A DNA stretch of 49,376 nt. Origin: Terriglobales bacterium. Its GTDB lineage: Bacteria > Acidobacteriota > Terriglobia > Terriglobales > Acidobacteriaceae. The first letter of the stretch is position 1; each line of letters begins with the position of its first letter. The translations under genes were made by a program, and so were the position numbers. Location: the NCBI GenBank assembly GCA_025927695.1, contig JAICLA010000002.1:1-49376 (forward strand), in the 5' to 3' direction. Shown piece after piece: positions 17,509 through 31,095 of this stretch. A model generated the notes under the pieces. It saw only the letters and a list, made by a program, of their open reading frames with translations, was not told the DNA's origin and did not search any database.

Positions 17509-18786
17509 TTGATCACCAAATTTTCTGAACTTCCGCTTTCTGCTTATGTGCAGGAGCGTTTGAAACACAACGGTTTCGTAACCCCAACCCCAGTCCAAGC
17601 AGCAGCCATCCCCGTTGCCTTTGAAGGTGACGACATTCTCGCCACCGCACAGACGGGAACCGGCAAGACTTTGGCATTCATGATCCCCATCATCGAGATG
17701 ATGCTCGAAGAGGATCATCATGCGAAGGGCGCGAAACCGACCCACGAGATCATCGAAGCGTTGGTACTTGTTCCCACACGCGAACTCGCCATGCAGGTCG
17801 TGGGTGAATACGACAAACTGCGCGGCAAAAAACTTCCGCCCGCAGCGTTGATTGTCGGCGGCATCGCCGAGAAGCCGCAGCTCAAAGCCCTGAAGGATGG
17901 CGCCCGTCTGATCGTCGCAACTCCAGGACGATTAGAAGACCTCATGGATCGTGGCTTTGTGAAATTCAAAGGCCTGAACATCCTGGTACTGGACGAAGCC
18001 GACCGCATGCTTGACATGGGTTTCATCCCGGCCATTCGCCGCATCATGAAAGCGCTCCCGGGCAAAGACGACAAGCAGACCATGTGCTTCTCGGCCACCC
18101 TCGAAGCATCGGTCGTGCATTTGATCGATCAGTATCTGCAGAAGCCGGTACGGCTGGAATTCGGTTCTACATTGAAGCCGATCGATAGCGTGCAACTACG
18201 AGCGTATGAAGTCTCCAACGAGCAAAAGCTTTCGCTCCTCGAAAAATTGCTAACTGAAGATGGCGGACGCTTCATGATCTTCACCCGCACTAAGCGCGGA
18301 GCTGAACGACTCACCAAGAAATTAGTCCGCGACAAGTACCATGCGGCAATGATCCACGGTGATCGCAGCCAATCGCAGCGCAACGCGGCTCTTGCGGGAT
18401 TCCAACAAGGCCGTTATCAGATATTGGTCGCGACTGATGTTGCTTCGCGCGGGATACATGTAGAAGACGTGGCGCACGTAGTGAATTACGATCTGCCGGC
18501 CATCCCGGAAGATTTCATCCACCGCATCGGACGTACCGGTCGCGCCGGCGGAAGCGGGATTGCCTCAACGTTCGTGAGTGGCGTGGATGTTCCTGACTTC
18601 AAGATCATCGAACGTACCCTGAAGCTGAACATTAAGCGCATGACCGTTGACGGCAACTTGGCGAAGGAAGAGAAGCCGGGTCCGGTGAAAGTCACTGGCA
18701 AGATGCAGCAAGCCAGCCGCGGTTCAAAGATGATGCGCTTGCCGGGCGAAGTCTTGCAGCGCCATGGTGACCGTTCGGATTTCTAG
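17509..18786 (+). CDS. DEAD-box ATP-dependent RNA helicase (TTG start as listed)
   Basis: Q-motif, 'ATAQTGTGKTLAFMIP', 'PTRELAMQV', 'VLDEADRMLDMGF', 'FSATLE', 'HRIGRTGRAG'. Confidence 0.97.
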   Translation: MITKFSELPLSAYVQERLKHNGFVTPTPVQAAAIPVAFEGDDILATAQTGTGKTLAFMIPIIEMMLEEDHHAKGAKPTHEIIEALVLVPTRELAMQVVGEYDKLRGKKLPPAALIVGGIAEKPQLKALKDGARLIVATPGRLEDLMDRGFVKFKGLNILVLDEADRMLDMGFIPAIRRIMKALPGKDDKQTMCFSATLEASVVHLIDQYLQKPVRLEFGSTLKPIDSVQLRAYEVSNEQKLSLLEKLLTEDGGRFMIFTRTKRGAERLTKKLVRDKYHAAMIHGDRSQSQRNAALAGFQQGRYQILVATDVASRGIHVEDVAHVVNYDLPAIPEDFIHRIGRTGRAGGSGIASTFVSGVDVPDFKIIERTLKLNIKRMTVDGNLAKEEKPGPVKVTGKMQQASRGSKMMRLPGEVLQRHGDRSDF

Positions 18787-18789
18787 CTG

Positions 18790-21501
18790 CTAGTTTTTCT
18801 TGATCGCGGCCGTCCAGTTCACCATCAGGTAGAGCGGGGCGGCCGTAGCTTCTTCCGCCTGGTCAATGAGGAACCGCTGACCATCAGAGGAAACGTCATA
18901 CGGGAAGCCGTTACCGATGAGGCTCACGTGGAACATGGATTGCGGCACGCCCACTTCTAAATCATTGCCATTCACCTTCAACGTGGCAGAGAAAAATTGG
19001 TTCTCCAGTGAAGAATAGAAGATCTCTTTACTGTCTCCGCGCCATACAGGGTACGCACCGCCACCGGTCGAGACTTGCCATTTGCCTTCGCCCTTTGGGA
19101 AAGGCGAGATGTAGACCTCGGGTCGGCCGGTCTCGTCAGAGGCGTAGACCACCCATTTGCAGTCGGGTGAGACACGGCCCATCAATATATTCGAGTCACG
19201 TGACGGCGCCTCTACCGCAACGAAGGGTTTGCGATCGCCAAACAACGGCATGGCCCAAAGTCCAGAGCCTTTTTGCACACTACCTTTTCCAGTGTAGATG
19301 AGGTATTTTCCGTCTCTCGTAAACTCAGGAAACGCGAAGGGCAGGGTCTTGTCATTGAGCTTTTGCGCGGCGCCGCTGCCAGTGGCCGATTTCATATGAA
19401 GGTCAAACTCGCCTCCGCCGTTCGGAGTCGTGACCGCATAAACAAGGTTCTTGCCGTCTGGGGACCAAGCAGGGTTTGCCGGAGTGCCTTCGTTATAAGT
19501 AATGCGGGTGCGGGCCTCGCGCTCGAGGTCAATCACCCAAACTTCCCAGAACGGATCCCCGGCGAGAGTCGCGGCTTTCTTGCCGTCGGGTGAAAGCCGA
19601 ACATCCACTTGGTTCAGCTTCTTGCCAACGTTCTTTAGGAACTTGCCCGTGCGGTCAAACCAGGCCAGTTGCGTGCCGGACGCTGTTGAACTTGCAGGCT
19701 GAAAGATAAGCATGCCCGCATTTGAAACCGAGAAAATTGTTCGCCATGTGCCGCTGTCATAGCGGACACTGGGAAGCACTGCAGTCGGCGTGGCTGAGAG
19801 CTTGCCGGTCGATGGATCAAAGGGCTGCGCCATCAGCGCGGAATGGTCGTGGAACAGTAAGTATCCGGCGGCATATTCAGCGCCTGAATCGCTGGGCAAG
19901 ATCATTTTGTTCTCTTTGCCGTCGATAGAAGCAAAGAAGACACCGTTCGCGGCCGCTGTGCCGCCGTTGTGCTGCGTAGCAAAGTAGAGAAAATGTTTTC
20001 CGTCCGGCAAGGCAAAGGGCCAGCGATGCGTGGTGTGGATCTTGGTGTCGAGAGTGGTGATTGGGGTCGGCGTGCCGCCAGAGGCGTTGATCTGGAATAT
20101 CCCACTGCGAAAATCCGGCGCGAACAGGATGATGTCATCCTTGTTCCAGGTGCCACCACGGGCGTTCGTGGTGTCACAAAGTTCCACCTCGGAACCACCA
20201 TCGGCTGATATGCGTTTCAATTTGGTGAGAGTGAAGAAGCCGATGGACTTGCCATCGGGAGACCAGAAGGGATGCGCGGCGCCTTGTGTTCCATCCAATT
20301 GAACGGCTGCCATACTGCCGATGGAGCGTACCCACAACGTCTGCTGGTTGTCAGTACCGGCGGCAACGAATGCGACTTTGTCGCCTTGAGGCGAGATGAC
20401 CGGGGCTCCCGCAAGATCGCCGATGCTGCTGAAGGTCATCTTCGGAGGCGCGGAGATTTCTGCCAGAATCACTTTTTCGGCGGGATGCGGTGCGAACAGG
20501 GCGAGTGCCGCCCATGCGACCAGCATCCCCAGCGCAACCGCTGCGCCCAGTTTCCAGGTAAGTTGTTTCCAATCGGCGGACGCGGTGTGAAATGGCGCTT
20601 CTTTTGTCCCGAAATCGCGCACCCACTCGAGCTGTAGCTTAAGATCATGCGCGGATTCAAAACGGTCTGCAGGATCTTTTGCCAGACAAGTGGCAACAAC
20701 GCGATCAAACGCGGCAGGCACAGCGGGCTGAAGGGAACTCGCCGGTGGCGGATCGTTAGCGAGAATCGCGCCGACTACCGCGGAAGGCGTCTTACCTTGG
20801 AACGCGCGCTTGCCGGCAGCGGCCTCATACAGCACCGCTCCGAAACAAAAGATGTCAGAGCGAACATCGGCTTCCTGTCCGCCGATCTGTTCGGGCGACA
20901 TGTACTGCACGGTCCCCACCACCGTGCCGACGCTCGTCAGTGCCGCAGCGGGGCTGGATTGTGTGAGCGCGCCCGAAAGTAGCGGCGCGGACCCCGAACC
21001 CGATGCGACTGCTGCTGATTGCACGCCCGCAGGCTTGGCCAGTCCAAAGTCCAGCAGCTTCGCTCCGGACTTCGTCATCATGATGTTGCCCGGCTTGATG
21101 TCGCGATGGATGATCCCGGCGTGATGTGCTTTCTCAAGCGCTTCAGAAAGCTCGATAGACATCTTCAGCAATTGCGGCAGTGGCATTGGGCCGCGCTTCA
21201 GGCGGTCAGCGAGCGTCTCACCTTCCAGATACTCCATCACCAGGAAATCGACACCATCCTGCGAGCCGACGTCGAACAATGTGCAGATGTGAGCGTGTTG
21301 AAGTTGAGAAATAGCTTTGGCTTCGCGATCAAAACGCTGCTTCAAGTCGGCATTTTGTGAAAGATGAGTGGGCAGGACTTTGATGGCGACGGTGCGGTCG
21401 AGCCGCGTGTCTTGCGCGCGATAGACTTCGCCCATGCCGCCCGCGCCCAACGGCGAAATGATCTCGTACGGCCCAAGCCTGGTTCCCGGATTCAGTCCCA
21501 A
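18790..21501 (-). CDS. Ser/Thr protein kinase with C-terminal WD40-like PD40/TolB repeats (TTG start)
   Basis: 'GPYEIISPLGAGGMGEVYRAQDTRLDRTVAIKVL', 'IIHRDIKPGNIMMTKSGAKLLDFGLAK', then TM and repeats 'PFWSPDGKSIGFFT', 'PAWSPDGKNLVYAV'. Confidence 0.95.
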   Translation of the reverse strand: MGLNPGTRLGPYEIISPLGAGGMGEVYRAQDTRLDRTVAIKVLPTHLSQNADLKQRFDREAKAISQLQHAHICTLFDVGSQDGVDFLVMEYLEGETLADRLKRGPMPLPQLLKMSIELSEALEKAHHAGIIHRDIKPGNIMMTKSGAKLLDFGLAKPAGVQSAAVASGSGSAPLLSGALTQSSPAAALTSVGTVVGTVQYMSPEQIGGQEADVRSDIFCFGAVLYEAAAGKRAFQGKTPSAVVGAILANDPPPASSLQPAVPAAFDRVVATCLAKDPADRFESAHDLKLQLEWVRDFGTKEAPFHTASADWKQLTWKLGAAVALGMLVAWAALALFAPHPAEKVILAEISAPPKMTFSSIGDLAGAPVISPQGDKVAFVAAGTDNQQTLWVRSIGSMAAVQLDGTQGAAHPFWSPDGKSIGFFTLTKLKRISADGGSEVELCDTTNARGGTWNKDDIILFAPDFRSGIFQINASGGTPTPITTLDTKIHTTHRWPFALPDGKHFLYFATQHNGGTAAANGVFFASIDGKENKMILPSDSGAEYAAGYLLFHDHSALMAQPFDPSTGKLSATPTAVLPSVRYDSGTWRTIFSVSNAGMLIFQPASSTASGTQLAWFDRTGKFLKNVGKKLNQVDVRLSPDGKKAATLAGDPFWEVWVIDLEREARTRITYNEGTPANPAWSPDGKNLVYAVTTPNGGGEFDLHMKSATGSGAAQKLNDKTLPFAFPEFTRDGKYLIYTGKGSVQKGSGLWAMPLFGDRKPFVAVEAPSRDSNILMGRVSPDCKWVVYASDETGRPEVYISPFPKGEGKWQVSTGGGAYPVWRGDSKEIFYSSLENQFFSATLKVNGNDLEVGVPQSMFHVSLIGNGFPYDVSSDGQRFLIDQAEEATAAPLYLMVNWTAAIKKN

Positions 21502-21634
21502 TATGTCACCTGTAGAGTGCGAGAATTCTACTGTGATTCAAAGACTTAGCCAATCACAAAGGCTGAATGGCACAAGTTTGCAGAATCGCATCTCACTTTG
21601 CAGACATCTATTCGTGAATCTGAAGGAGAACGAA

Positions 21635-22315
21635 ATGGCCGCTAGCCAGAAGCCACTTGACCAAGTTGTACATGAGCGTCGTGCGACGCAGGAGTTTGAT
21701 TCCAAGCCGATCCCCGATGCAGATCTAAAACAGATTCTTGAAGCCGGACGACACGCGCCCAGCGGCTATAACTTGCAGCCATGGCGATTCATCGTGGTGC
21801 GAGATCCGGAGCAGCGCAAAGCATTGCGTGGTGCGGCGTTCAACCAGCCAAAAGTAGAGAATGCGTCAGCAGTGATCGTGGCGGTTGCAGCGTTGAAGGC
21901 GTGGCAAGAAGGCGATCTGGACAAAGTGGCCGCTCTTTCAAAGGAACACGGTTTTACTGATCAGCAGGTCGAAGGCATGAAGAAGTCAGTGACCGGCGCG
22001 CTGGGCGGCGAGCCCGGCGACATTTGCGGGTGGGGTCCTGATTGGGCGGTATGGGGCAATCGGCAGACAATGATCGCGTTCACGCACATGATGCTGGAGG
22101 CCGAGTCGCTGGGGTACGATACCGCGCCGATGGAAGGCATGATGGAGTCGCAAGTGAAAAAGGTGCTCGGCATCCCGACGGACAACCAAAAGTTCCGTGT
22201 TGTGGCCATGCTGGCCATTGGACATAAGAAAGGTGAAGACAAACCTTTTGCCGGACGCTTTCCCCTTGAGTACAACTTCTTTGACAACAAGTGGGGCAAC
22301 GGAATCAAGCTCTAA
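21635..22315 (+). CDS. Nitroreductase family protein
   Basis: Start at MAASQKPLDQ after an AAGGAG SD; 'VVHERRATQEFDSKPIPDADLKQILEAGRHAPSGYNLQPWRFIVV'. The ORF-track start at 21434 is judged too early. Confidence 0.9.
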   Translation: MAASQKPLDQVVHERRATQEFDSKPIPDADLKQILEAGRHAPSGYNLQPWRFIVVRDPEQRKALRGAAFNQPKVENASAVIVAVAALKAWQEGDLDKVAALSKEHGFTDQQVEGMKKSVTGALGGEPGDICGWGPDWAVWGNRQTMIAFTHMMLEAESLGYDTAPMEGMMESQVKKVLGIPTDNQKFRVVAMLAIGHKKGEDKPFAGRFPLEYNFFDNKWGNGIKL

Positions 22316-22321
22316 AGGTCT

Positions 22322-22350
22322 GCGCATCGTCGCTCCGCGCGACGATGCGC
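22322..22350 (+). terminator. Probable terminator hairpin after nitroreductase
   Basis: GCGCATCGTCG-N7-CGACGATGCGC followed by TCCTTCCTTT. Confidence 0.65.
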
Positions 22351-22398
22351 TCCTTCCTTTAAACGCGCTACTCCCAAAAGATTTACAATCTGAAACCT

Positions 22399-23865
22399 AT
22401 GTCGATGAAGGAAATCGGCGCCTGGGCGCTCGATACGGCGAAATCACGCGGTGCAACCTACGGCGATGCCCGCATCGTTGATGAGCGTTCGCGGGCGTTG
22501 ATGACGAAGAACGGCAAGGTTGCGCACGCTGCGGATTCAGAATCGCTCGGCATCGGGATTCGCGTGATCGCGGAAAATGCATGGGGATTCGCAGCGACTG
22601 ACGATCTTTCCCGCTCATCCGTGGAGGCTACGGCAGCGAAAGCTGTAAGCATTGCGCGGGCATCGGCGAAGGTGAAGGCGCAGGAACTACGTCTGGCGGA
22701 CGAAAAGCCTGCCGTTGCCGATTGGACCTCGCCGCATCAGATCGACCCCTTCACAACCTCTCTTGAACAGAATCTCGACCTGCTGATGCAGGTAGACGCC
22801 GAGCTACGAAAAGTGGACGGAGTGACGCTTGCGGAGGCCAACGTAAACTTTCGCAAATGTGAACAGTGGTTTTATTCGACCGAAGGTTCTGACATTCACC
22901 AGAAGCGTTTCATCACGGGCGCAGGTTTTGACGTTTATTCATTCGCGGGAACAGAGATTCAAAAGCGCTCGTATCCGAATTCTTTTGGCGGGCAGTATCA
23001 GAACAATGGCTATGAGCTGATCGCGGAATTGGACCTGGTGGGCAATGCGGGGCGCATCGCGGAGCAAGCCGTTGCCTTGCATAAGGCCGACCAATGTCCG
23101 CAAGGGAACTTCACGCTGATCTTGGATTCGTCGCAACTGGGATTACAGATCCATGAATCGATCGGGCATCCGATAGAACTTGATCGCGTGTTGGGAATGG
23201 AGGCCAACTTTGCCGGAACTTCATTCTTAACGACAGAAAAATTGCGGAACCTCAAATACGGCAGTGACATCGTCAATGTAGTGGCCGATGCGACCCAGCA
23301 GCATGGCCCGGGTTTAGGAACGTTCGCGTATGACGATGAAGGCGTTGCCGCGCAGTGTACCCCCATCATCACCAAGGGTGAATTCATCGGCTATCTCACA
23401 TCGCGTGAGACAGCGCACGCCGTAGGCGACACGCGATCCAACGGCACCATGCGTGCGGAAGGCTGGAACCGCATTCCCATCATCCGCATGACGAACATCT
23501 CCATTCTTCCCGGCGAAAAGCCGCTGACCTTCGATCAGCTTATTTCGAATACGGACGACGGCATCTTCATGCAGACTAATCGTTCATGGTCGATTGACGA
23601 CAAACGTTACAACTTCCAATTCGGATGTGAGATCGCATGGGAGATCAAAGGCGGCAAGCTTGGACGCATGCTGAAGAATCCGTCATATTCCGGCATAACC
23701 ACAGAATTCTGGAACTCTATGGATGCGATCTGTTCACGCGACCAATGGACTCTTTGGGGCACGCCAAACTGCGGCAAAGCCCAGCCAATGCAAACGATGG
23801 GCACAGGACACGGCGCAGCGCCGGCGCGTTTCCGTAACGTAAAAGTGGGGAGCGCATTCCGATGA
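22399..23865 (+). CDS. TldD-type metalloprotease subunit
   Basis: HExxxH motif 'LQIHESIGHPIELDR', plus 'HGPGLGTFAYDDEGVAA'. Confidence 0.93.
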   Translation: MSMKEIGAWALDTAKSRGATYGDARIVDERSRALMTKNGKVAHAADSESLGIGIRVIAENAWGFAATDDLSRSSVEATAAKAVSIARASAKVKAQELRLADEKPAVADWTSPHQIDPFTTSLEQNLDLLMQVDAELRKVDGVTLAEANVNFRKCEQWFYSTEGSDIHQKRFITGAGFDVYSFAGTEIQKRSYPNSFGGQYQNNGYELIAELDLVGNAGRIAEQAVALHKADQCPQGNFTLILDSSQLGLQIHESIGHPIELDRVLGMEANFAGTSFLTTEKLRNLKYGSDIVNVVADATQQHGPGLGTFAYDDEGVAAQCTPIITKGEFIGYLTSRETAHAVGDTRSNGTMRAEGWNRIPIIRMTNISILPGEKPLTFDQLISNTDDGIFMQTNRSWSIDDKRYNFQFGCEIAWEIKGGKLGRMLKNPSYSGITTEFWNSMDAICSRDQWTLWGTPNCGKAQPMQTMGTGHGAAPARFRNVKVGSAFR

Positions 23866-25253
23866 TGACTCCCGAACGAGCGCAAGAACTTCTAGACAAA
23901 GCGAAGAAGCTCACCTCAGCCGATGACATCGAACTCATCATCGGTGGCGGACGGAATGCCCTCACGCGTTTTGCGAATAACACCATTCATCAAAATGTCG
24001 CTGAAGAGGGATTCGTGATTTCCGTACGCACGGTTATCGACGGTAAAACGGCGCGGGCCACGACCAACAAATCTGACGATGATAGCCTTCGACGCGCGAT
24101 CAAGTCTGCAGAAGAACTCACTCGCGTGCAGGAGCGCGATCCTGATCTGCTGCCGATGGCCTCGCCCGGCGACCCGCCCAGACCGCATGCCAATCGACCA
24201 TCGAGACATTTTGCATCGACTGCTGCCATCACGCCGGAAGACCGGGCCGCAGGCGTGGGCAAGATCGTGGACATCGCAAAGAAGCATAGCCTGGTGACGG
24301 CGGGAATCTATTCGACAAGCGATACTTTTGAGGCGCTGGTGAATTCTCGTGGCGTGAATACATTTCACGCTGAGACGAAAGCTGAAGTATCGATCACCAT
24401 GCTTGCCGGCGATTCTTCAGGATGGCAGAAAGCCAACTCCCCCAATGTGGGCAACATCGATGCGGCTCATCTTGCAGAAGTCGCAGCGCGCAAGGCACTC
24501 GGATCGGCGAAGCCGACTGAGCTCCCGCCCGGCAAGTACGCCGTTATTCTTGAGCCGGCTGCGGCGCTCGATTTAGTTGGCTTCATGTTTTATGACTTTG
24601 GCGGGCAGGCAGTGCTTGATGAGCGTTCTTTTCTGTCGAACCGGATTGGCACGAACTTATTCGGCGAAAACATCACCATCGAAGACAACGCATACCATCC
24701 TCTGCAATCCGGCGCGCCGTTTGATGGTGAAGGTGTTCCACGACAGCGCGTGACGTTAGTTGAAGATGGCGTGATTAAGAGCCTCGTGTATGCCCGCGGA
24801 ACGGCGGCAAAGATGCGCGCGTCCGAACTGGCTGACAAAGTGGGCGAGATCAGAGTTACCGGACATGGCTTCGCACTGCCGAACGACATGGGCGACGCAC
24901 CCATGAACATCGTCTTCAGCGGGCCGCCCACGGGACAGACCAAGACAGTCGACGAGATGATCGCATCCACCGAACGGGGAGTTTTAGTCACACGTTGTTG
25001 GTATATCCGCGAGGTCGAGCCTTACGAAAAAATCCTTACCGGTATGACGCGTGACGGAACATTCTTGGTCGAGGATGGCAAGATCAAGGGCGGTGTTCGC
25101 AATTTCCGCTTCAATCAAGGTCTGGTTCATCTATTAAATAATGTGGAGCAGATGGGAACACCGGTCCGAGCCAGCGGGGAAGAGGCATTTGATATGGTGG
25201 TGCCGGCAATGAAGGTGCGCGAGTTTAACTTCACTGAGGTAACAAAATTTTAG
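23862..25253 (+). CDS. TldE/PmbA-type partner subunit (no HExxxH)
   Basis: TldD/PmbA family homology without catalytic HExxxH; ATGA overlap with the upstream tldD-like gene. Confidence 0.92.
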   Translation: MMTPERAQELLDKAKKLTSADDIELIIGGGRNALTRFANNTIHQNVAEEGFVISVRTVIDGKTARATTNKSDDDSLRRAIKSAEELTRVQERDPDLLPMASPGDPPRPHANRPSRHFASTAAITPEDRAAGVGKIVDIAKKHSLVTAGIYSTSDTFEALVNSRGVNTFHAETKAEVSITMLAGDSSGWQKANSPNVGNIDAAHLAEVAARKALGSAKPTELPPGKYAVILEPAAALDLVGFMFYDFGGQAVLDERSFLSNRIGTNLFGENITIEDNAYHPLQSGAPFDGEGVPRQRVTLVEDGVIKSLVYARGTAAKMRASELADKVGEIRVTGHGFALPNDMGDAPMNIVFSGPPTGQTKTVDEMIASTERGVLVTRCWYIREVEPYEKILTGMTRDGTFLVEDGKIKGGVRNFRFNQGLVHLLNNVEQMGTPVRASGEEAFDMVVPAMKVREFNFTEVTKF

Positions 25254-25370
25254 TTGCGCAAGCGCCTACCAAGCGCGATAGTAGTAACCCCGAACCAATC
25301 GACTTAGGTAACTTCCGGCGGCAAAAGCTTTGGATGTAAAGTAAATCATCCCTTGAACTGAGGTGGGCGC

Positions 25371-25676
25371 ATGCAGGAACTTCGCAGCGCAGTCCGATTT
25401 CCGATTCGTCTTCCGATCGCGCTGAATACTCGCGAGACCTCCATTGACACTGCTGAAACCCTTGATATCTCGGCAGGCGGCGTCTTGTTCCACGTGGACG
25501 CTGACATGGCTGTGGGATCCACCATCACTTTCAGCATTGCCATGCCGGCGGATGTTCTGGGGACGCCGCAGGATGTGGTGGTGAATTGCGTGGGCCGGGT
25601 GATCCGCTGCACCGATGAAGGCGGCCGACGTTCCGTTGCGGCCGTGATTGACGAATACCGCTTCGAGCGCGGGTAG
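25371..25676 (+). CDS. PilZ domain protein
   Basis: RxxxR (RSAVR) and DxSxxG (DISAGG) motifs. Confidence 0.85.
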   Translation: MQELRSAVRFPIRLPIALNTRETSIDTAETLDISAGGVLFHVDADMAVGSTITFSIAMPADVLGTPQDVVVNCVGRVIRCTDEGGRRSVAAVIDEYRFERG

Positions 25677-25680
25677 AGCG

Positions 25681-25692
25681 ACCGTTAACGGT
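25681..25692. promoter_or_regulatory. 12-bp perfect palindrome ACCGTTAACGGT in the PilZ/LuxR-RR intergenic gap
   Basis: Read directly; ends inside the SD region of the downstream gene. Confidence 0.55.
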
Positions 25693-26467
25693 GAGTAGTA
25701 TGGGCCAAAGACCCTCCAACCCGGAATTGCCAGAAAAGCCCTCAGCCATTCGTGTCATCATCGCTGACACGCAATCAATCTATCGCGTTGGCATTCGCAA
25801 GATATTGGCACTTGAAGATGACATCCGCGTGATTGGCCAAGCGGAGAATTTCGAACAGACTGTTGCAGCGGCCACACGTTTTCCTGCTGATGTGATCTTG
25901 TTTGAAGCGGCCATCACCGCCAATCACCACGAAGCGGTATCAGAACTGATCAAGAATTCGCCGCAGTCCAAGATCGTTGTCGTGCTGGTTGAGCCGGCGG
26001 AGGAAGATACGGTTGACCTGCTAAAGCGCGGAGTTCGTGGCATTGTAGCGCGCTCCATCTCACCCGATCTTTTGGTCCGTTGTGTGCGTAAGGTGGCGGC
26101 TGGCGAGACTTGGCTCGACAACAAAGGCGTGAATTGGATGCTGGAAGCCTACCGCTCGCAAGCCGCTTTGCTGACCATGCCGCGGGTAAAACCGCGACTG
26201 TCTGAAAAAGAACTCAACATCATCTCGCTCGTCACTCAGGGAATGCGCAACAAAGAGATTGCAGTCGAGATTGGCACTACGGAACAGGTTATCAAGAATT
26301 ACCTTCGCAAGGTCTATGACAAGCTCGGCGTATCAGACCGTCTTGAACTTGCGTTGTACTGCATCCATCATCAATTGCTCAAGAATCGCCTCGGCCACGC
26401 TTCTTCAGCAGACGCGGTACGCGAGAACGTTTTGACTACCGCAGCCATTGCGGGAAATACCAAGTAG
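25691..26467 (+). CDS. LuxR/NarL-family response regulator with degenerate receiver (GTG 25691 or ATG 25700 start)
   Basis: Receiver-like 'VIIADTQSIYRVGIRKIL...PADVILFEAAI', C-terminal HTH 'LSEKELNIISLVTQGMRNKEIAVEIGTTEQVIKNYLRKVYDKLGVSDRLELAL'. Confidence 0.92.
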   Translation: MSSMGQRPSNPELPEKPSAIRVIIADTQSIYRVGIRKILALEDDIRVIGQAENFEQTVAAATRFPADVILFEAAITANHHEAVSELIKNSPQSKIVVVLVEPAEEDTVDLLKRGVRGIVARSISPDLLVRCVRKVAAGETWLDNKGVNWMLEAYRSQAALLTMPRVKPRLSEKELNIISLVTQGMRNKEIAVEIGTTEQVIKNYLRKVYDKLGVSDRLELALYCIHHQLLKNRLGHASSADAVRENVLTTAAIAGNTK

Positions 26468-26569
26468 ATCGGGTTCTGCCCGCTTTGCCCGGAAAGGGCA
26501 GGATTTGCATCGTCCTCTTTTAGCGGACTAAGCACCGCACTATGTTTCGGTTAGAATAGGACTACAGCC

Positions 26570-26592
26570 TTGCTTCGCCTTCCGCGAAGCAA
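26570..26592. terminator. Hairpin upstream of tRNA-Ser (possible terminator of the RR gene)
   Basis: TTGCTTCG-N7-CGAAGCAA followed by AATTCCTT. Confidence 0.45.
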
Positions 26593-26610
26593 AATTCCTT
26601 CAATAAGGAC

Positions 26611-26704
<94 letters not shown>

Positions 26705-26706
26705 CT

Positions 26707-29953
<3,247 letters not shown>

Positions 29954-30195
29954 CTTTAATCTCGCATTCAGAGGGCGGCTTCGAGCGATTTGCCAGAGCG
30001 GGCTGGTCTGGCAACCCAAACGATGCCGCCCGCATCCCACAGCTTCTGAAGTCGCTCCATCCGGTAGAGTCCAGAATCCGTCCTTCCATCGACGTCCCAG
30101 TAATTGTTGCTGTTAGTAAGCTCCGCCGACCTCTGTCAGCGGCCATAAGAATGACTTTTTGACTGTAATTTTCTTTCCCTCTAGGAGCTACAGAG

Positions 30196-31095
30196 ATGAG
30201 CAAACTTGCTGAGATCCTCAAGAGACATCAGACCGATATCCAAGCCGACTGGATCAAGGAGATGTCATCCGTAAACCGTCGCAAAGACTTAATAACGGAT
30301 GGAGAGGTGAAGCAGCAGACTGCTGAACTCTTAGAGTCGCTGGTGGAAGCGTCAAAGTCTGGCAATGTCACTGACATGCACTCCTCGCAATACGCCCCCG
30401 TTCGCGATTTTCTTTCGTCAATATCAACCTCCCGGGCGAAGCAGGGTTTCACGCCATCGGAGACGGCCAGTTTTGTCTTCTCACTGAAGGCGCCCATCTC
30501 CACCCGATTGCGGAAAGAGGTGAAAGACGCTGACGAACTCTTTAAAGAACTCGTTATATCTAATCAGTTGATCGACAATCTCGGACTCTACACAACCGAG
30601 ATGTTCATCAAGACCCGCGAACAAGTCATCTTGCGTCAGCAGGAAGAGATGTTGGAGCTTTCAACACCGGTTGTAAAGTTGTGGGAAGGCGTGCTCGCAT
30701 TGCCGGTCATCGGCACATTGGACAGTGCCCGCACGCAGGTCGTGATGGAATCGCTACTGAAGACCGTGGTCGAAACAAATTCCAAGATTGCCATCATTGA
30801 TATCACCGGCGTCCCGACGGTGGACACCCTCGTCGCACAGCACTTGTTGAAGACCATCACTGCCGCGAGGTTGATGGGCGCGGAATGCATAATCAGCGGA
30901 ATTCGCCCGCAGATCGCGCAGACCATCGTTCACTTGGGCATCAATCTTAATGACATCGTGACGAAATCCAAACTTTCGGATGCCTTTGCTCTGGCGCTGC
31001 AAAAGACAGGGAAAAAAGTAGTGAAGGCGGAGAGAAGCCAAACGCGGGCAGCCTCACAAGCCGGCGGGAATGACGATCCAAGGAAGGCCAGCTGA
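30196..31095 (+). CDS. RsbR-type stressosome co-antagonist (RsbRD-like N-terminal domain + STAS)
   Basis: N-terminal RsbRD_N-like helix domain; STAS 'IAIIDITGVPTVDTLVAQHLLKTITAARLMGAECIISGIRPQIAQTIVHLGINL'. Confidence 0.93.
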   Translation: MSKLAEILKRHQTDIQADWIKEMSSVNRRKDLITDGEVKQQTAELLESLVEASKSGNVTDMHSSQYAPVRDFLSSISTSRAKQGFTPSETASFVFSLKAPISTRLRKEVKDADELFKELVISNQLIDNLGLYTTEMFIKTREQVILRQQEEMLELSTPVVKLWEGVLALPVIGTLDSARTQVVMESLLKTVVETNSKIAIIDITGVPTVDTLVAQHLLKTITAARLMGAECIISGIRPQIAQTIVHLGINLNDIVTKSKLSDAFALALQKTGKKVVKAERSQTRAASQAGGNDDPRKAS

